64,000 nt of DNA, taken from positions 186,001 to 250,000 of the forward strand of contig JBBHKE010000354.1 in assembly GCA_037447655.1 (NCBI GenBank). The letters are read 5' to 3'. How positions within the stretch are numbered: the first letter of the stretch is position 1; each line of letters begins with the position of its first letter. The DNA comes from Zygnema cylindricum (Eukaryota > Streptophyta > Zygnematophyceae > Zygnematales > Zygnemataceae). The notes under the pieces are model-generated. The model had not been told where the DNA came from, did no database searches, and was given only the letters and a program-made list of their open reading frames with translations. A program made the translations under genes and the position numbers. This document shows positions 1 through 10,970 of this stretch, one piece after another.

Positions 1-123
1 GGTACGGCGTAGTACGGAGAGGTTCGGATTCCTGTAAACAACCTCACTTTTTGTCTGATGGAACGCTACCCTTAGTGTTAATAACACTATTTTTTTTTTA
101 ACGCTATTTATTCCTTTACTCTT

Positions 124-141
124 ATAGCGATTCACGGTGTA
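124..141 (+). repeat. Isolated transposon-end motif (copy 1)
   Basis: The stretch reads ATAGCGATTCACGGTGTA and matches, with few changes, the right-hand inverted terminus of the MITE-like element at 8902-9517. It is preceded by the same kind of T-rich, CTTTACTC-containing stretch. No partner terminus in the opposite orientation was seen nearby. It is probably one end of an element whose other end lies outside the window or has decayed. The rest of 1-980 is AT-rich DNA in which I see no gene. Confidence 0.45.
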
Positions 142-481
142 CTATTCATTACGGTACTGTAGTTTTCCATGCCAAGTTAGATTAGGTAGCACGGTAATGT
201 TGGTGTTTCTGCGCAAGTTACGGAGTAGGACCAACGGTGTGTGGACGGCAGCATATGTCCGTTGAAATTTGATGTTATGCAGGGTACAGTACATTGTGAA
301 TCGCTATTAGTGTTAAATGTTTTTTCGCCACATAAAACATCTTTCTCTGTACACACTTATCGTATTGTTGATGTGACGGTTGCAATTGAAAGCCAAGATT
401 GTCACCTTCCCATTAGAGGTCTCCATGTACAAGTGTGTACGGAGAAAATATGTTTTAAGTGGCGAAAAAAACATGAACACT

Positions 482-500
482 AATAGCAATACACGGTGTA
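482..500 (+). repeat. Isolated transposon-end motif (copy 2)
   Basis: AATAGCAATACACGGTGTA repeats the terminus motif of 124-141 in the same orientation, with two substitutions in the central part. Two same-orientation ends 360 bp apart do not make a single element; they suggest two decayed insertions or an internal duplication. Confidence 0.35.
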
Positions 501-979
501 CTCTATTGTCTTGCTACAGTTAGTGTTTTAGGGTCCACACCTAATGTGCTTCCTCATCCGCTCCGTGAACGCATGTTCTAAAAAACATAATGATGGTCTT
601 TTGCCCTTCTTACTTCTTGTTTGTGAGTTTTTTTCTGCTATTGTCTTCTTGCTTTTTGGAAATATAATGGATAGGTTGCCAATATTAAAATTATTATGAA
701 CGAGCAATTGAATTTTGCGAAAAGGTTTTTGGATGTCTTGCAAATGCAGGAAACAAAAGGTTGGAGCTTAAGAAAATTATCAAATAATCTGCTAAAGAAG
801 CGGCACATTTCAAAGTCTTCCAAAGCAGCAAAAGCGTTGCCCTAAAGACAGTCTTGAAAAAACGCGTGAAGGTGAGAATGCACACTTATAATGTTTTAAT
901 GCTAAAGAAAAAAAAAAAAAACGGAAACTTGTCCTTTTTTATATTTCGAACATATCATATCGTACCAGTCTCTTTTTAT

Positions 980-2260
980 AAACAAATGTCATGTTATTTT
1001 GAACGGACTGTACACACTATCTTTGAGCTCCACTGTAAACTTCACTGTAACACTGACAAAGAACACATTGACTGTACAGACTTCCTTAGACTACCTCTGA
1101 AATCCATTGTAAGACTCACAATATAAACTTATTCACTACAAGGATCCTTGTACTTTGGATTCCACCGTAAGTCTGATTTCCCTTGTAAGGCTCACAGTAA
1201 ACTTATTGTACAGACATACAGAATGTAGGACTAAATCTACTATAAGACTCACTCACTATACACTCACTATAGAGAGCACAAAGTGTACACTCACTGTCGA
1301 GACTACCTTTGAAGTGTGAAACGCACTGTACAATTGTTACACTGTACATGTACAAACAAACTAATCAATATTCATCTGAATGTCGTACACGTCTGAAGTG
1401 ATACGTGGCATCGGCCAGTTCGAGTGACAGAGATGAATCTAAGCACCACGGACTACTAATACCGGAGCAAGATTACACGAGGGCCCAGAAATCAAATCAC
1501 CAGGCAGCTCTTATCAAGAGTTTAGACTAGGTAGAGAAAAACAAACACAAAGTAGATTATGTGTAGTTTCCAATTATAGAATTAGGAAATACATTTGATG
1601 TACAAAAAAAACCGGACAAATTGTCTCTATCAATAAAATTGGCTTTCTGTTGCAATTTTCTGTCTTTTCCAATCTATGAATGATAAGTTTCTACCTCTAT
1701 ACACACTGTCTAAATAGCCTAGCTCTAAAACACACTCTAAGTGGCGGTCTAATAACAATGTGTTAAGTGTCTAATGCCCACTGCATGATAAGACGTGGGG
1801 GAGTAAAACATGTCTAACAGAAAGCAGGAAAAACTGAATCCTAACTGAATCTTGCTACGGTTCCCCCTCCCAAAATATCGTTGACACCAAGGTCGCCGAT
1901 CCACCTCACAAATGAAGTATGCGTGAGCACATCGATGTGCCGGAGAATCGCCCATAATCGCACTTTTAACATGAACTCCACTGTAAGACATGCTAGAATG
2001 TGTGCACTTAGTGTGCAGACAGTAAGACAATACAACGGCTGACTTTAAACTTGTACAGAATGTAAGACTGAACTCCTCCAATGTAAGAGTAATGAACGCA
2101 CTATACAAACTATATAGTGTCAACTTTAAAACTGTACACCGGCTGTCTCTAAGACTGAAACCCACTTAATACTAGTGAACGCAATATTCAATCACTCACT
2201 CTAGAGATTGTAGACACAGATTGTGGAAACTGTAAGAGTGTAGACTGGCTTCACACTGTA
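980..2260. repeat. Degenerate field of TGTAAGACT / TGTACA motifs
   Basis: A short motif of the form CTGTAAGACTCAC or TGTACAGA recurs irregularly, for example near 1110, 1167, 1184, 1225, 1243, 1981, 2022, 2060, 2082, 2142 and 2232. It is separated by unrelated AT-rich DNA. The spacing is not constant, so this is not a clean tandem array. It may be an old minisatellite or the eroded interior of a repeat-rich transposon. No convincing coding potential was seen on either strand. Confidence 0.4.
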
Positions 2261-2876
2261 AAATAAATTTGAACTCAACAAGGTTTCTTCGCAGCTCAGC
2301 CGAACATGCTTTTTTTCTTTGTAAATATTAACTAAAATATGAGCTCTACAGAACAAACTTATAACAAACTTTCAAAATCTAAACTCAACATAAGATTTCA
2401 TTGTAAAAATGAAATGAAAAAGAACAATTTTGACAGTAAATGTGAACTTTACAGAACGCAGACAGAATTACTGAAACTCTCAATTCAACGCACTCATATT
2501 TTGTGAATATTAAAATAATCTTAACTCAACAGAAAAGAGTTTTGCAGTAAAGCTGAATCAACCGAGCACAACATGAGCCAAATTTCCACAACGTACTGAA
2601 AGTCTAGTCGCAAATTACAACACAAAACATTGAAATTATTCTAAAACATGATTTTCAGGCGAGATAAATACAGATGATGTTGCTTGCGAACGTGAATTAA
2701 TTTGGAATCTAAAATCGTTTTTTTTATCTTTGGTTTTCTTCCATTTTGTTCTTTTGCATTTTTAGGCGTGAATTATATAATATGCAGTGTTACATTTTGT
2801 TGTTGGATGCTTGATTCATAGGGAGAAACCATACATTTCAAGATAAAACCGTATTGAAAATATATAAGATATAGTA
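2261..2876. other. AT-rich intergenic stretch, nothing recognised
   Basis: Mostly A/T-rich sequence with no open frame, terminal repeat or RNA-like fold that I can support. A TATA-like ATATATAAG lies at about 2860-2870, directly before a short open frame. Confidence 0.5.
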
Positions 2877-3077
2877 ATGTATGGTATACGAAATGCTCTC
2901 GTACGCATTTTATTACTTTTGATCTATACTTCACAGCTTGATTTGAGTGCTTCTGTGATTGAAATAACCGGGCTGTGTAAACTTAGCAACTGGGATTTTT
3001 TGATGTCATCTAATCACATAACCGGGCTGTGTAAACTTAGCAACTGGGATTTTTTGATGTCATCTAATTATGGCTGA
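2877..3077 (+). CDS. Short hypothetical ORF with an in-frame 18-residue duplication
   Basis: A 66-residue open frame whose first ~25 residues are hydrophobic (LVRILLLLIYT core) and could act as a signal peptide or membrane anchor. The remainder is two nearly identical 18-residue units containing GLCKLSNWDFLMSSN. The units arise from a 54-bp tandem duplication that keeps the frame. I recognise no family. The upstream ATATATAAG is too close to the ATG for a normal plant promoter. With no homologue visible and a short length, this may be chance; it is listed because the duplication preserves the frame. Confidence 0.2.
   Translation: MYGIRNALVRILLLLIYTSQLDLSASVIEITGLCKLSNWDFLMSSNHITGLCKLSNWDFLMSSNYG
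2964..3068. repeat. 54-bp tandem duplication
   Basis: Copy 1 occupies 2964-3017 and copy 2 occupies 3018-3068. They appear identical until they diverge after CATCTAAT. The perfect copies indicate a recent event. Confidence 0.9.
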
Positions 3078-4663
3078 CCGGGATTTACAGTTTATCTTCT
3101 GAAGCCGAACACTCATTCAAATTCAGCTTTTCTTTCACAACTTTTCAAATTTTGAGCTATTGTGGTGCGCTATTATCAATTTGGGTTGTGGTTAGGAACC
3201 CTATGATGTTGTCATCACTAGAATCCACACTTCTAATGGTATACTTTTTCAATCTAGAGCCGCTATAGCCAGGTATTGATTTGTAAGAATGGCACAAGTT
3301 TTGTTTGCAAATTGTGTAGACCACACTAATTCTAGTAACTGCGACACTCCAGCTTGTCTGCAGCTTTTTTTTTTTTTCGTTTGTATAGTGTTTCAGATGT
3401 GTCTTAATACAACAAAAGATAGCATTGATTAGATGCGGATAATTCTGCATCCCATGAATGAATGTAATCAAAACTCAGGAAAAAAGTAAACTCAGGGAAA
3501 CTTCAAGTTGTATTTTTGTTTTTTGGCATTTTTAATGTGTAATTTCTTTAAGAGGCCAATACTCAAACACACATTTATTGAAGCGATTAAGCGAATGAAC
3601 AAGAAAATTTCATAGTAGATTCATGACATACATTAAAATGGAAATCCCGCTCGTTGCATTGAAAGTCAGAAATATTAGTAAGCAACCTTACAAAGAAATA
3701 AATAATAAGAGAAAAATCTAAGGGCGTACTACATCAACTGTACATTGAAAAATATGATAAATAGTTTGATCTATAAATGCCTTATGGATCTATTATACAT
3801 AGACAAACTCGCTAGCTGACATTTCATGAATGAGCAATAAAACTATTTAGTATGCTTATACATGTCTTTTGGGTTTATTCCTTCTTATATTGAAAGCTAA
3901 ACGCTATTCTGCATGTGTACCAACAAAAAATCCCGCACTTTTCTTGTGGGCATGTATTTTCCCAAACAGAAACATATTTTTGAGCCATAAGGAAATAAAC
4001 GCATCTGAAGAAGGCGTTTGAATTTCTTTCGCGTTGATTAATAGTATAGGGGATTCTTCAACTATGTCATGTCACACCCAAGATGAAATAAGTCCATGAT
4101 TCCAAATTAATATCCGAAAACCAAAACCTTGATGTTTGTGGCCTCTTCTTTCATCTCATTATCAGAACTTGAGACATCTAAAGTCCGGACAGGTCATTTA
4201 AACCAACACCTCGCATCCACGGCCCACCAAAGGAGAGCGAGAGTCATCACTGTAGTAAAAGCTGCAAAAAACCACAAAATTCCTCTTATATTTCTGTTTT
4301 TTTTTTTTCTTCGCCATTTAATATTCAAGTTTATGTGATATTAAACATGGTTATACGAACAGTATTCTAACAGTCAGAAATCACCTATTTTTCTATATCT
4401 GCTAAACAGTAATTACTTTTTCATCCCTATTAGTAGTGGTCCAAACCATGAACTAAGTATGTCTGTTTAATGCTTTTTTAAAGGAATGAAATAGATAAGT
4501 TCTATGCAAAACATAAGTTAATGTGGTATATGATATTCCAACCCTGTCAATAAATCGCATTAAATTGAAAAAAACAGATAATAACAAAAATTGAAACAAT
4601 AATGGTGAATATAATGCCAAAAACACGAAGTTCAAGAAACACATTAGAAATCTATAGATCGGG
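3078..4663. other. Intergenic stretch, no gene recognised
   Basis: AT-rich sequence downstream of the permease pseudogene. Short open frames occur on both strands, but none shows family motifs, a plausible intron structure or compositional contrast. No terminal repeats were seen. Confidence 0.5.
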
Positions 4664-5849
4664 TTAGTCGGGTACGGATACCATACCAATGGAACCGTAA
4701 TTGAAGTTGTCGATGTTAACGGGGTACATTGTTGGTACCATGAAAATGATCATTGTGTAAACTACATAAACGATTGAAACTACACATAAAAGCTTGGTAA
4801 ATCCACAGAGGTGAAATGGACTGCGTTTGAACCTCGCATCATCCATAAGAAGACGAGCTAGAATGGGCATCAAATAGGTTCCCAAATATCCTACGGCTGC
4901 AACAGAAGCAATAGCATTGAAGGCCACCATTGATTTGTATGAACAAACATTTAGTTTCATGTTTATTATATTCTCATTGTAAATAATAAGAAGGTTGAAT
5001 AAGACCATACAAAAGACAAGCGATAAAGCTACTAAGGAATCCTTGGATGTGTAAAATCATCATTGCGAAAGGGAGGAAAACGAAAAAACCTTACCCGAAA
5101 TTGGGAAGAACAATAAAGATTTCGGCGATGGCAACAAACCATGACGCGCAAACTGGAACTTTAGTTTTCGTTGAAACATAAGAAAAAAAAGAAGGAAATG
5201 GCATCGCTTTATCTCTTGCTTGGGCATACACATGTCGTGCGGCTCCCAAAGCTCCACTTTGACCTAAAAATTTCCAGTTAACCCAAAAAAAGCCCTTTAA
5301 ACAGAAAAAAGCTTATTGTTTTAGAATAACTTACATGGAAAACACCCAGGAATGCAATTTTATGGCGGTACTCCTTCAAGGCTTCTTCCCCAAGCTAAAA
5401 ATTGTTAAACACCATGCATTGAAAAATGATAATGTAATACATATACCAAAAGAATAGCAGGGCAAAAAAATGATACCTGAAGCAAAGAAGGGTATGACCA
5501 TCAAAATTAGAAGAATGTATGCTCCAGTTCCGTTTCCGTATCGTTTATGAAATGCATCATATATAATTTGTGCCACTGGATACCGACCTCCGGTTGCATT
5601 TTCTGGCGAAAAGAGATCGCCCCAATATCCCTAGCATCCAAAGAATTATAATTTCATGGTTTTCTAAATTTGAATGGTTTTTGGTTAAGCATTGGGCCCA
5701 ATATCTTTCACAACGACAAAATTCATTTCCATGAATGAGAATTTATGGAACAATATGAGTGAGGATGTGGAATAAGAATCCTAAAATCAATTTCACAAAT
5801 CATGACGAACATTAGAATATCTGACATTTTATCTCCAAAGATGTCAGTA

Positions 5850-6135
5850 TAAATGATATTGATGTCAACCACCTCCAACTCTATTCCAAATAAATTAAAA
5901 AAAGAAATGTCAATGTTAATGCCATATTTCAATGTTGATTCCAATGTCAATGTGAATGCCATGTCAATAACAATTTCAATGTTAATGTCGGTTTTATTGT
6001 TAATGTCAATGTCAACGCCAATTCTTATTGAATTTGCATGCCAATTCCATTTGTCACGGTTAATGTCAATGCAATCAACGCAATTTTTACTGTTGATGTC
6101 AATATCAATGCCGATAACAATGCCAATGTCATACA
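5850..6135. repeat. Degenerate hexamer repeat (AATGTC/AATGCC-like) in an intron
   Basis: About 285 bp built from variants of AATGTC, AATGTT and AATGCC with a 6-bp phase, inside the intron between exons 4 and 5 of the permease pseudogene. The period keeps long frames open on both strands (Asp-Ile/Asn-Ile repeats on minus, Met-Ser repeats on plus). These are artefacts of the repeat and not genes. Confidence 0.8.
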
Positions 6136-6845
6136 AGGATGTCAGAGAGCATCCAAGTTTGAAACGGAGTATAAGTTTTAAACGGAATATCTTGAAAGAT
6201 GTCTGTAAATGCTTGTAAATGTTTGAAATTTAAGAAAAATCAAAACTGGATGCTGATTGTTTTACATATTTTTTGTTATTCTCGATGCCTATACTACCGT
6301 CAAATTGAACACACACCAATGAGGCCCTGACATCAAAGAGACTATCTTGAATAGAAAATGTGAGTGTGTTTAGTAGGGAATAACCTAGAACAATCTCCAC
6401 AAAAATAGAAATCATAATAGCCTTTGGTGCTGATCGATCTGCATTTTTTGTCTCTTCTGTTATATAAGCGGCCGCATCGAAGCCGAAGAAACAGAAATGG
6501 GGCAAAAAAGATACAAACATCCAGTTAAGACCCGTTCCATGTACCCCTGTTACAGTTCAGCTTGTCTCCCAATGTTTATACACATAGGATGCTTTTTGGT
6601 GAGTTTGTGCGACCGCTGGAAGTACGATGCACAAAGCAATTACATACAACGGAATGAAATACGCATAGAACTCTAGAAAGACAGAGGTCTAACGGATATT
6701 GAGAGAGTTGATACAAGCCCACGAGAGTACAATAGCACAATATATCGCGAAAAAGACTCCTTTACTTGCCCAGTATCCACCGCCATTAGCTCCCCCAGAT
6801 ATGAGAAGTATGTTTTATTGAATAATTTAAGCGGCTACATTCGAA

Positions 6846-7215
6846 AATCACAAAATTAGAATGGTATTATGATCAACGACATAATGAGCTTAAATTAAAG
6901 ATCCACATTTATCAAGGGCGCTTCACACGAACTTCACCTTCGCATGCACTTGCTATACAACCGCCGATGTTCAGTTTGTTTCACGGTTCTAGAAATAAGC
7001 ACGTGTTTGTTTTCCATAAAGACATGAAATTCAGGGAAATCGTTCATTGTAACTGGGAGCCCTTTGTGATCGCAAACCATTAATAGACTTGCGAGCAGTT
7101 TTCTTTCCGAATTTAAAACTTGACCAGTAGAGCTTTGTTCTTTGTTACTATTATTAAATACGATAGTCAAAGGGAGGACTCTTTGCTACATTGGACATTT
7201 CAACACAACGTTTAC
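6846..7215 (-). other. Intron 3 of the permease pseudogene
   Basis: Non-coding DNA between exon 3 (ends 7216, donor GTAAAC) and exon 4 (begins 6834, acceptor TAG). A 78-codon open frame inside it (7170-6934) has no resemblance to the permease family and I do not regard it as coding. Confidence 0.6.
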
Positions 7216-8048
7216 CCGGGTATGCCACGCCGGGGTTTCCGACAGTGACAGCGACCAGTTGGAGCCATGCGGTGGTCCAAGCCACCAGTGGGGCCCACTG
7301 CAGAGAACTCATACTCGCCGCCCAAAAGTACAGCGGGCCAGTGGTCTGCAAATGTGGAAGTCAAATACAAAAAAACGAATAGTCTCATCAGTAAATAGTA
7401 ACTATATGGTGGCAATAACGTTAACCTGAATGAGGAGCATGGGTAGCTGTGCAAGCTTGTACTTTAAAATATTACAAGGGAACAAGCCAATAACTGAAAA
7501 TGAGATAAGTTACTTGGGAAAGTAGTAAGCAGCAGGAAACGGGGTAACAAACCAGAAACTAAGGAAATAGTTAAGAAAGAGGTGAATTACCGGGAAAGAA
7601 GAGGAAATTTTTGCATGGCAGAGGCCGACGCAGACGACGAATGCGACAACCGGCCACCAGGGCCACATTACGGCCAACGCACCTCCGTAAATGAGAGCTA
7701 TGGCATAGAATGGTACCATTGTAATAATGGGATTCATTACGGATACTAACATACTGATGATCTCCACGAGATTCTGGGTAAGAACATGAAATCGGGCCAC
7801 AGATCTCAACAGCTAATTCGAGAAGGCTGTTGTGTAGTATGTTGAATCGGGAATCGAAAAACTGGAAAGACTGACAGAGAAAAAAAACAAATTTTATATA
7901 GAATTGGACTTACCAATTCTCGACGGAGCTCTTGTTTGTAACCGAGTTCCATGAGACGTTATTCGGAAGGATCCATGAAAGGGGAAGCGTATTTTTCTGA
8001 CAAATTCGGCAGGATAAGACTACCCTTCTCAGCTCCGTTTTCTTCCAT

Positions 8049-8901
8049 TTGGAAACTATTAAAAAATAAAAACCCAAAGGATGAGTAATAAGTAAGTTTG
8101 TACTATAGGACGACAACTTGCTAAAGAAAATCGGATGAATCGAGATGATGAGAAAAGAAAAAGAGGCTCACTATGTTAAGCGGTAAAAGAAGTAGAATGA
8201 CTAGATAATTTATGGTTATAATTTTTGAATAAAATGGAAAGGAATCGAGAAGAGAGATGAAGATGAGAAAAAAAATGAACACTCTCAATATTTATGCTTG
8301 TTACAATGTGAGGGAGTTTCGAGCGGTGCAAAAGATGAATTACTGTAGTGTGAATTAAAGTCGTACGGCTGACCAGGACCAAAGTACGAATGGTCGCATT
8401 AGTACATTACAAAAAGCAGCTATGATTTGCCGGGAACTGTACGGCAAACGGTTGCTCACATAAAAAACTGGAGAGAGTTTCCCGGAGACATTGGCAAGCC
8501 CTGTCGATTGTGATGGCTAGGCCTTTACCGTTCTGTCGTTTCGTCTAGATATACTTGCAGCGTCAATTTGTCGTGTGTTTATTTTCCAGTGTGGTTTTGC
8601 CACGTGTATGCACACGTGACATTTACCTGGCCGACAAACGTAAAGCAAAAGGCGAATTCAAAAAGTCAAAAATATTAAAAGGGCTTTCGGCAATTTTGGT
8701 CTGACATTGTAAACTCACACGTCGATGGTAAATTCCAAGATGCATTGGTGGTAGCTGCCGTAAAGTTTTCGACGGACAGCCCGTTTTAAGAAAAGTTATG
8801 GCCGTCCAGTTGGCCATGATTGCATGGTACATCACGGTGGTCGTTTGAAGCCCTTGATAACATGTATTTAAAGGAAAGCGTTTTACGGTATGGGTTTTCA
8901 G
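8049..8901. other. 5' flank of the permease pseudogene, no gene seen
   Basis: Region upstream of the permease start codon. It would have held the promoter, but I cannot identify a convincing TATA box or conserved element. No other coding region is supported. Confidence 0.45.
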
Positions 8902-9517
8902 TACACCGCGAATCGTAACTACAGTAAATAACGCTAAATCGGTCGCCCTAAATTTCGACTCTTTCACCTTAAACAGAGTAAATGATTTTAAATTTGTTAC
9001 TAGTATTTAAGGTAAGGTTTAATTAGCGTAAAAAATTCTAATATAGGTTCGTTTTAAATAGTGTGGAATACGGATGACGTCCGACAGTGCAAAATTGTAC
9101 ATTTATAAGTAAAAAGGTACAATTAATGATTTAATAGAATCGCGCTCGCACATGAAATCGCACTAAACAAAAAAACCAATCACATCGAAAAAAAGCCGTT
9201 GCATAACTCTCGTCCATTGACAGCATCGTCGTCAGTGTGAACATTAACTGACATTCAGCGTGACAAATAGTACTAACGTCAAAATGACGCCAAACTATAC
9301 GGACTGACAGATTTTGTACGTCTACGTTATTTAGGGTTCATAATTACAGCGCGGATAATTAATGCCGACATAACCCGATATAGAGTACTTAAATAAATAC
9401 AAGTAAACTTCTTCTTTGAAAAATTTATATCACACAAATTAGCGTTCATAACTCTAATTGTTTTTTTTTTTTTTTTACTCTATTTTTTTCTTTACTCTAA
9501 TTACGATTCGCGGTGTA
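8902..9517. mobile_element. MITE-like element with terminal inverted repeats
   Basis: The left end reads TA then CACCGCGAATCGTAA. The right end, reverse-complemented, reads the same 15 bases and then continues with about 10 of 13 matches. The element is 612 bp and flanked by TA on both sides, as expected for a Tc1/mariner-type TA target duplication. It has no transposase-like frame, so it would be non-autonomous. The interior is AT-rich with a run of 16 T near the right end. The superfamily is an inference from the TA flanks only. Confidence 0.65.
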
Positions 9518-9702
9518 GTGTTGGGTATCGAGGACCACTTGCCGATATTCCATATGTACCAAATTTTAGGTGCTCGATAATCGATACATCGCTTTGATAT
9601 ATTGAGAAGCTGCCCCCCCTCCGTGGAGAGCGCTCAGTGTGGGGGGGGGGTATTTTTTCTTACAAGGTATGTTGCTAAGTTTTAGAGGAACACTACAAAA
9701 AT

Positions 9703-9736
9703 AACCCTTACTTTGGCACATGGAGACGTACCCTAA
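9703..9736 (+). repeat. 34-bp direct repeat, copy 1
   Basis: Begins AACCCTTACTTTGG and ends ACCCTAA. It aligns without gaps to 10864-10897. The eight differences I count between the copies are all transitions. Confidence 0.55.
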
Positions 9737-10863
9737 GTCACTTAGCGCAGACGAGCGGCTAGAGATTTTTGTTTGGGCCTTTTTGTATTTTTTACGAAGC
9801 TTTATGTGAATTTTTGAAAGTGGTGGGTATGCTTTGTTGACGGTAATTAGGATTGGCGTAATTTGATTTCTGGAAGTTTCGTCCACAAAGACCCACACTT
9901 TTATACATAGAGGATTTCCAATCACTGTTTGTTCTGACTAAGTATTTGACCCACACTAATGGTGTGTTCCTATGTAATAGTAATTTAGTGTTAAAAATTT
10001 GTTTTTTAGTGAAGATTCTGCGCACTATTTTCCAAAGTGTTCATATGTTGAAGACAAAAGCATTACTTTAAACTGTGACGATTCCAGACGTGAGTGCAAT
10101 TTGTGACACTTGTAGACGACTACAAAACTCGCGACAAATTTTGACGTTTGCAAAATAACGACAGTTGTTAACGTTTAGTTCTTTGTGACATTGTCGATGT
10201 CTAGGGTTTTGTGACATTTTGACGTCATGCTCAGTTGTGACGGTATTGATGGTGACGATATTACTTCATCAATCTTAGAGATTTTTGCCATAGTTTCTCG
10301 TTTTTGTTTTTTCTTATTTTCTCACCCTACCTGCCATAAAACTAAGCCCAAAGATATTGAAAAAAAACTTTTTTAAAGCTCTTTCATTTAGTATCAATAT
10401 TATCGTGTTTCATTCAAAAAATGTGAGAAAAAATTGATAATGTGAGAGGGAGTGGGAGAGAGGCGCCTTCACGGACTTCGTTTTTGCGAACTGGCATTAT
10501 TTGTTGGAGAAACCTCTATGGCCACTATACGTAAAAAAGTCAGTACAATATGGGTAAAGATAATGTGTTTTTTTTGTTATGTACTCTGCTTTTTGTAAAG
10601 ATGTTTCAAAAAGTTTACATGTGCAAAGACATAGTTTTATTAGTTGTTCACCGTTACTTTAAACAAAGTAGACTAGGGAGTCGTTTTTAAAAAAAAATTG
10701 AAAATGAGTTAGAATGACATGGCAGTGGGTCTTAAAGAGCAAGACGACAAGTTGTAGTACATTCTAAGTTTAAAGATGACTCATATTGTGATATGGGTTT
10801 CACAATTTTTTTGTACGGCATAAGTTTTTCTTGTTGTAGGCTCTGTTTATGACCAAAAAAAAA

Positions 10864-10897
10864 AACCCTTACTTTAACACATAAGAACACACCCTAA
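10864..10897 (+). repeat. 34-bp direct repeat, copy 2
   Basis: Begins AACCCTTACTTTAA and ends ACCCTAA. Partner of 9703-9736, about 1.16 kb away, in direct orientation. Confidence 0.55.
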
Positions 10898-10950
10898 CTA
10901 CTAATCGTGTGTTTAGTTATACAGCAGTCATGTGCCGACTATCTTAAAAG

Positions 10951-10970
10951 TACACCGTGAATCGCTCATA
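10951..10970 (-). repeat. Isolated transposon-end motif (left-end orientation)
   Basis: TACACCGTGAATCGCTCATA matches the reverse complement of the terminus at 124-141, and is followed by the same T/A-rich GTGTAAAGG interior. No right-hand partner was found within the following 3 kb. Confidence 0.4.

Larger units (their letters stand above)
4664..8048 (-). pseudogene. BAT1-like amino-acid permease pseudogene, seven exons
   Basis: Translation of spliced blocks gives an APC-superfamily permease most like plant BAT1/GABA-permease-type carriers, plasma-membrane or organelle transporters of amino acids. Exons on the minus strand: 8048-7914 (start ATG, then LMELGYKQELRREL); 7812-7591; 7345-7216 (GPLYFWAASMSSLQWAP); 6834-6344 (SGGANGGGYWASKG and FFGFDAAAYITEETKNAD, the family signature); 5630-5477; 5263-5095; and about 5008-4664 (the last membrane block, ending in TAA). 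Exon phases join correctly from exon 1 to exon 6, and most introns have GT-AG ends. Five in-frame stops break it: TAA at 7961-7959, 6829-6827 and 6817-6815, TAG at 6691-6689, TGA at 6559-6557. The donor expected after 6344 lacks GT, the exon 7 acceptor is uncertain, and the C-terminus looks short. It is probably an ancestral host gene decaying in place, because introns are kept, unlike a processed copy. Confidence 0.85.

Noticed and set aside
1749-2165. 138-codon open frame on the minus strand
   Set aside because: Lies in the repeat-motif field, has no recognisable domain, and the Ser/Thr/Tyr-rich composition follows the DNA motif.
3157-3471. 104-codon open frame on the minus strand downstream of the permease
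   Set aside because: No family resemblance, no codon contrast with its flanks, and contains a poly-Lys run produced by an A-tract.
5723-6218. Long open frames on both strands (Asp/Ile repeats and Met/Ser repeats)
   Set aside because: Products of a 6-bp repeat inside an intron.
6557-7961. A reassigned genetic code (stop codons read as Gln) explaining the permease stops
   Set aside because: TAA, TAG and TGA all occur at non-equivalent positions, and retroelement frames in the same window end normally at the same codons.
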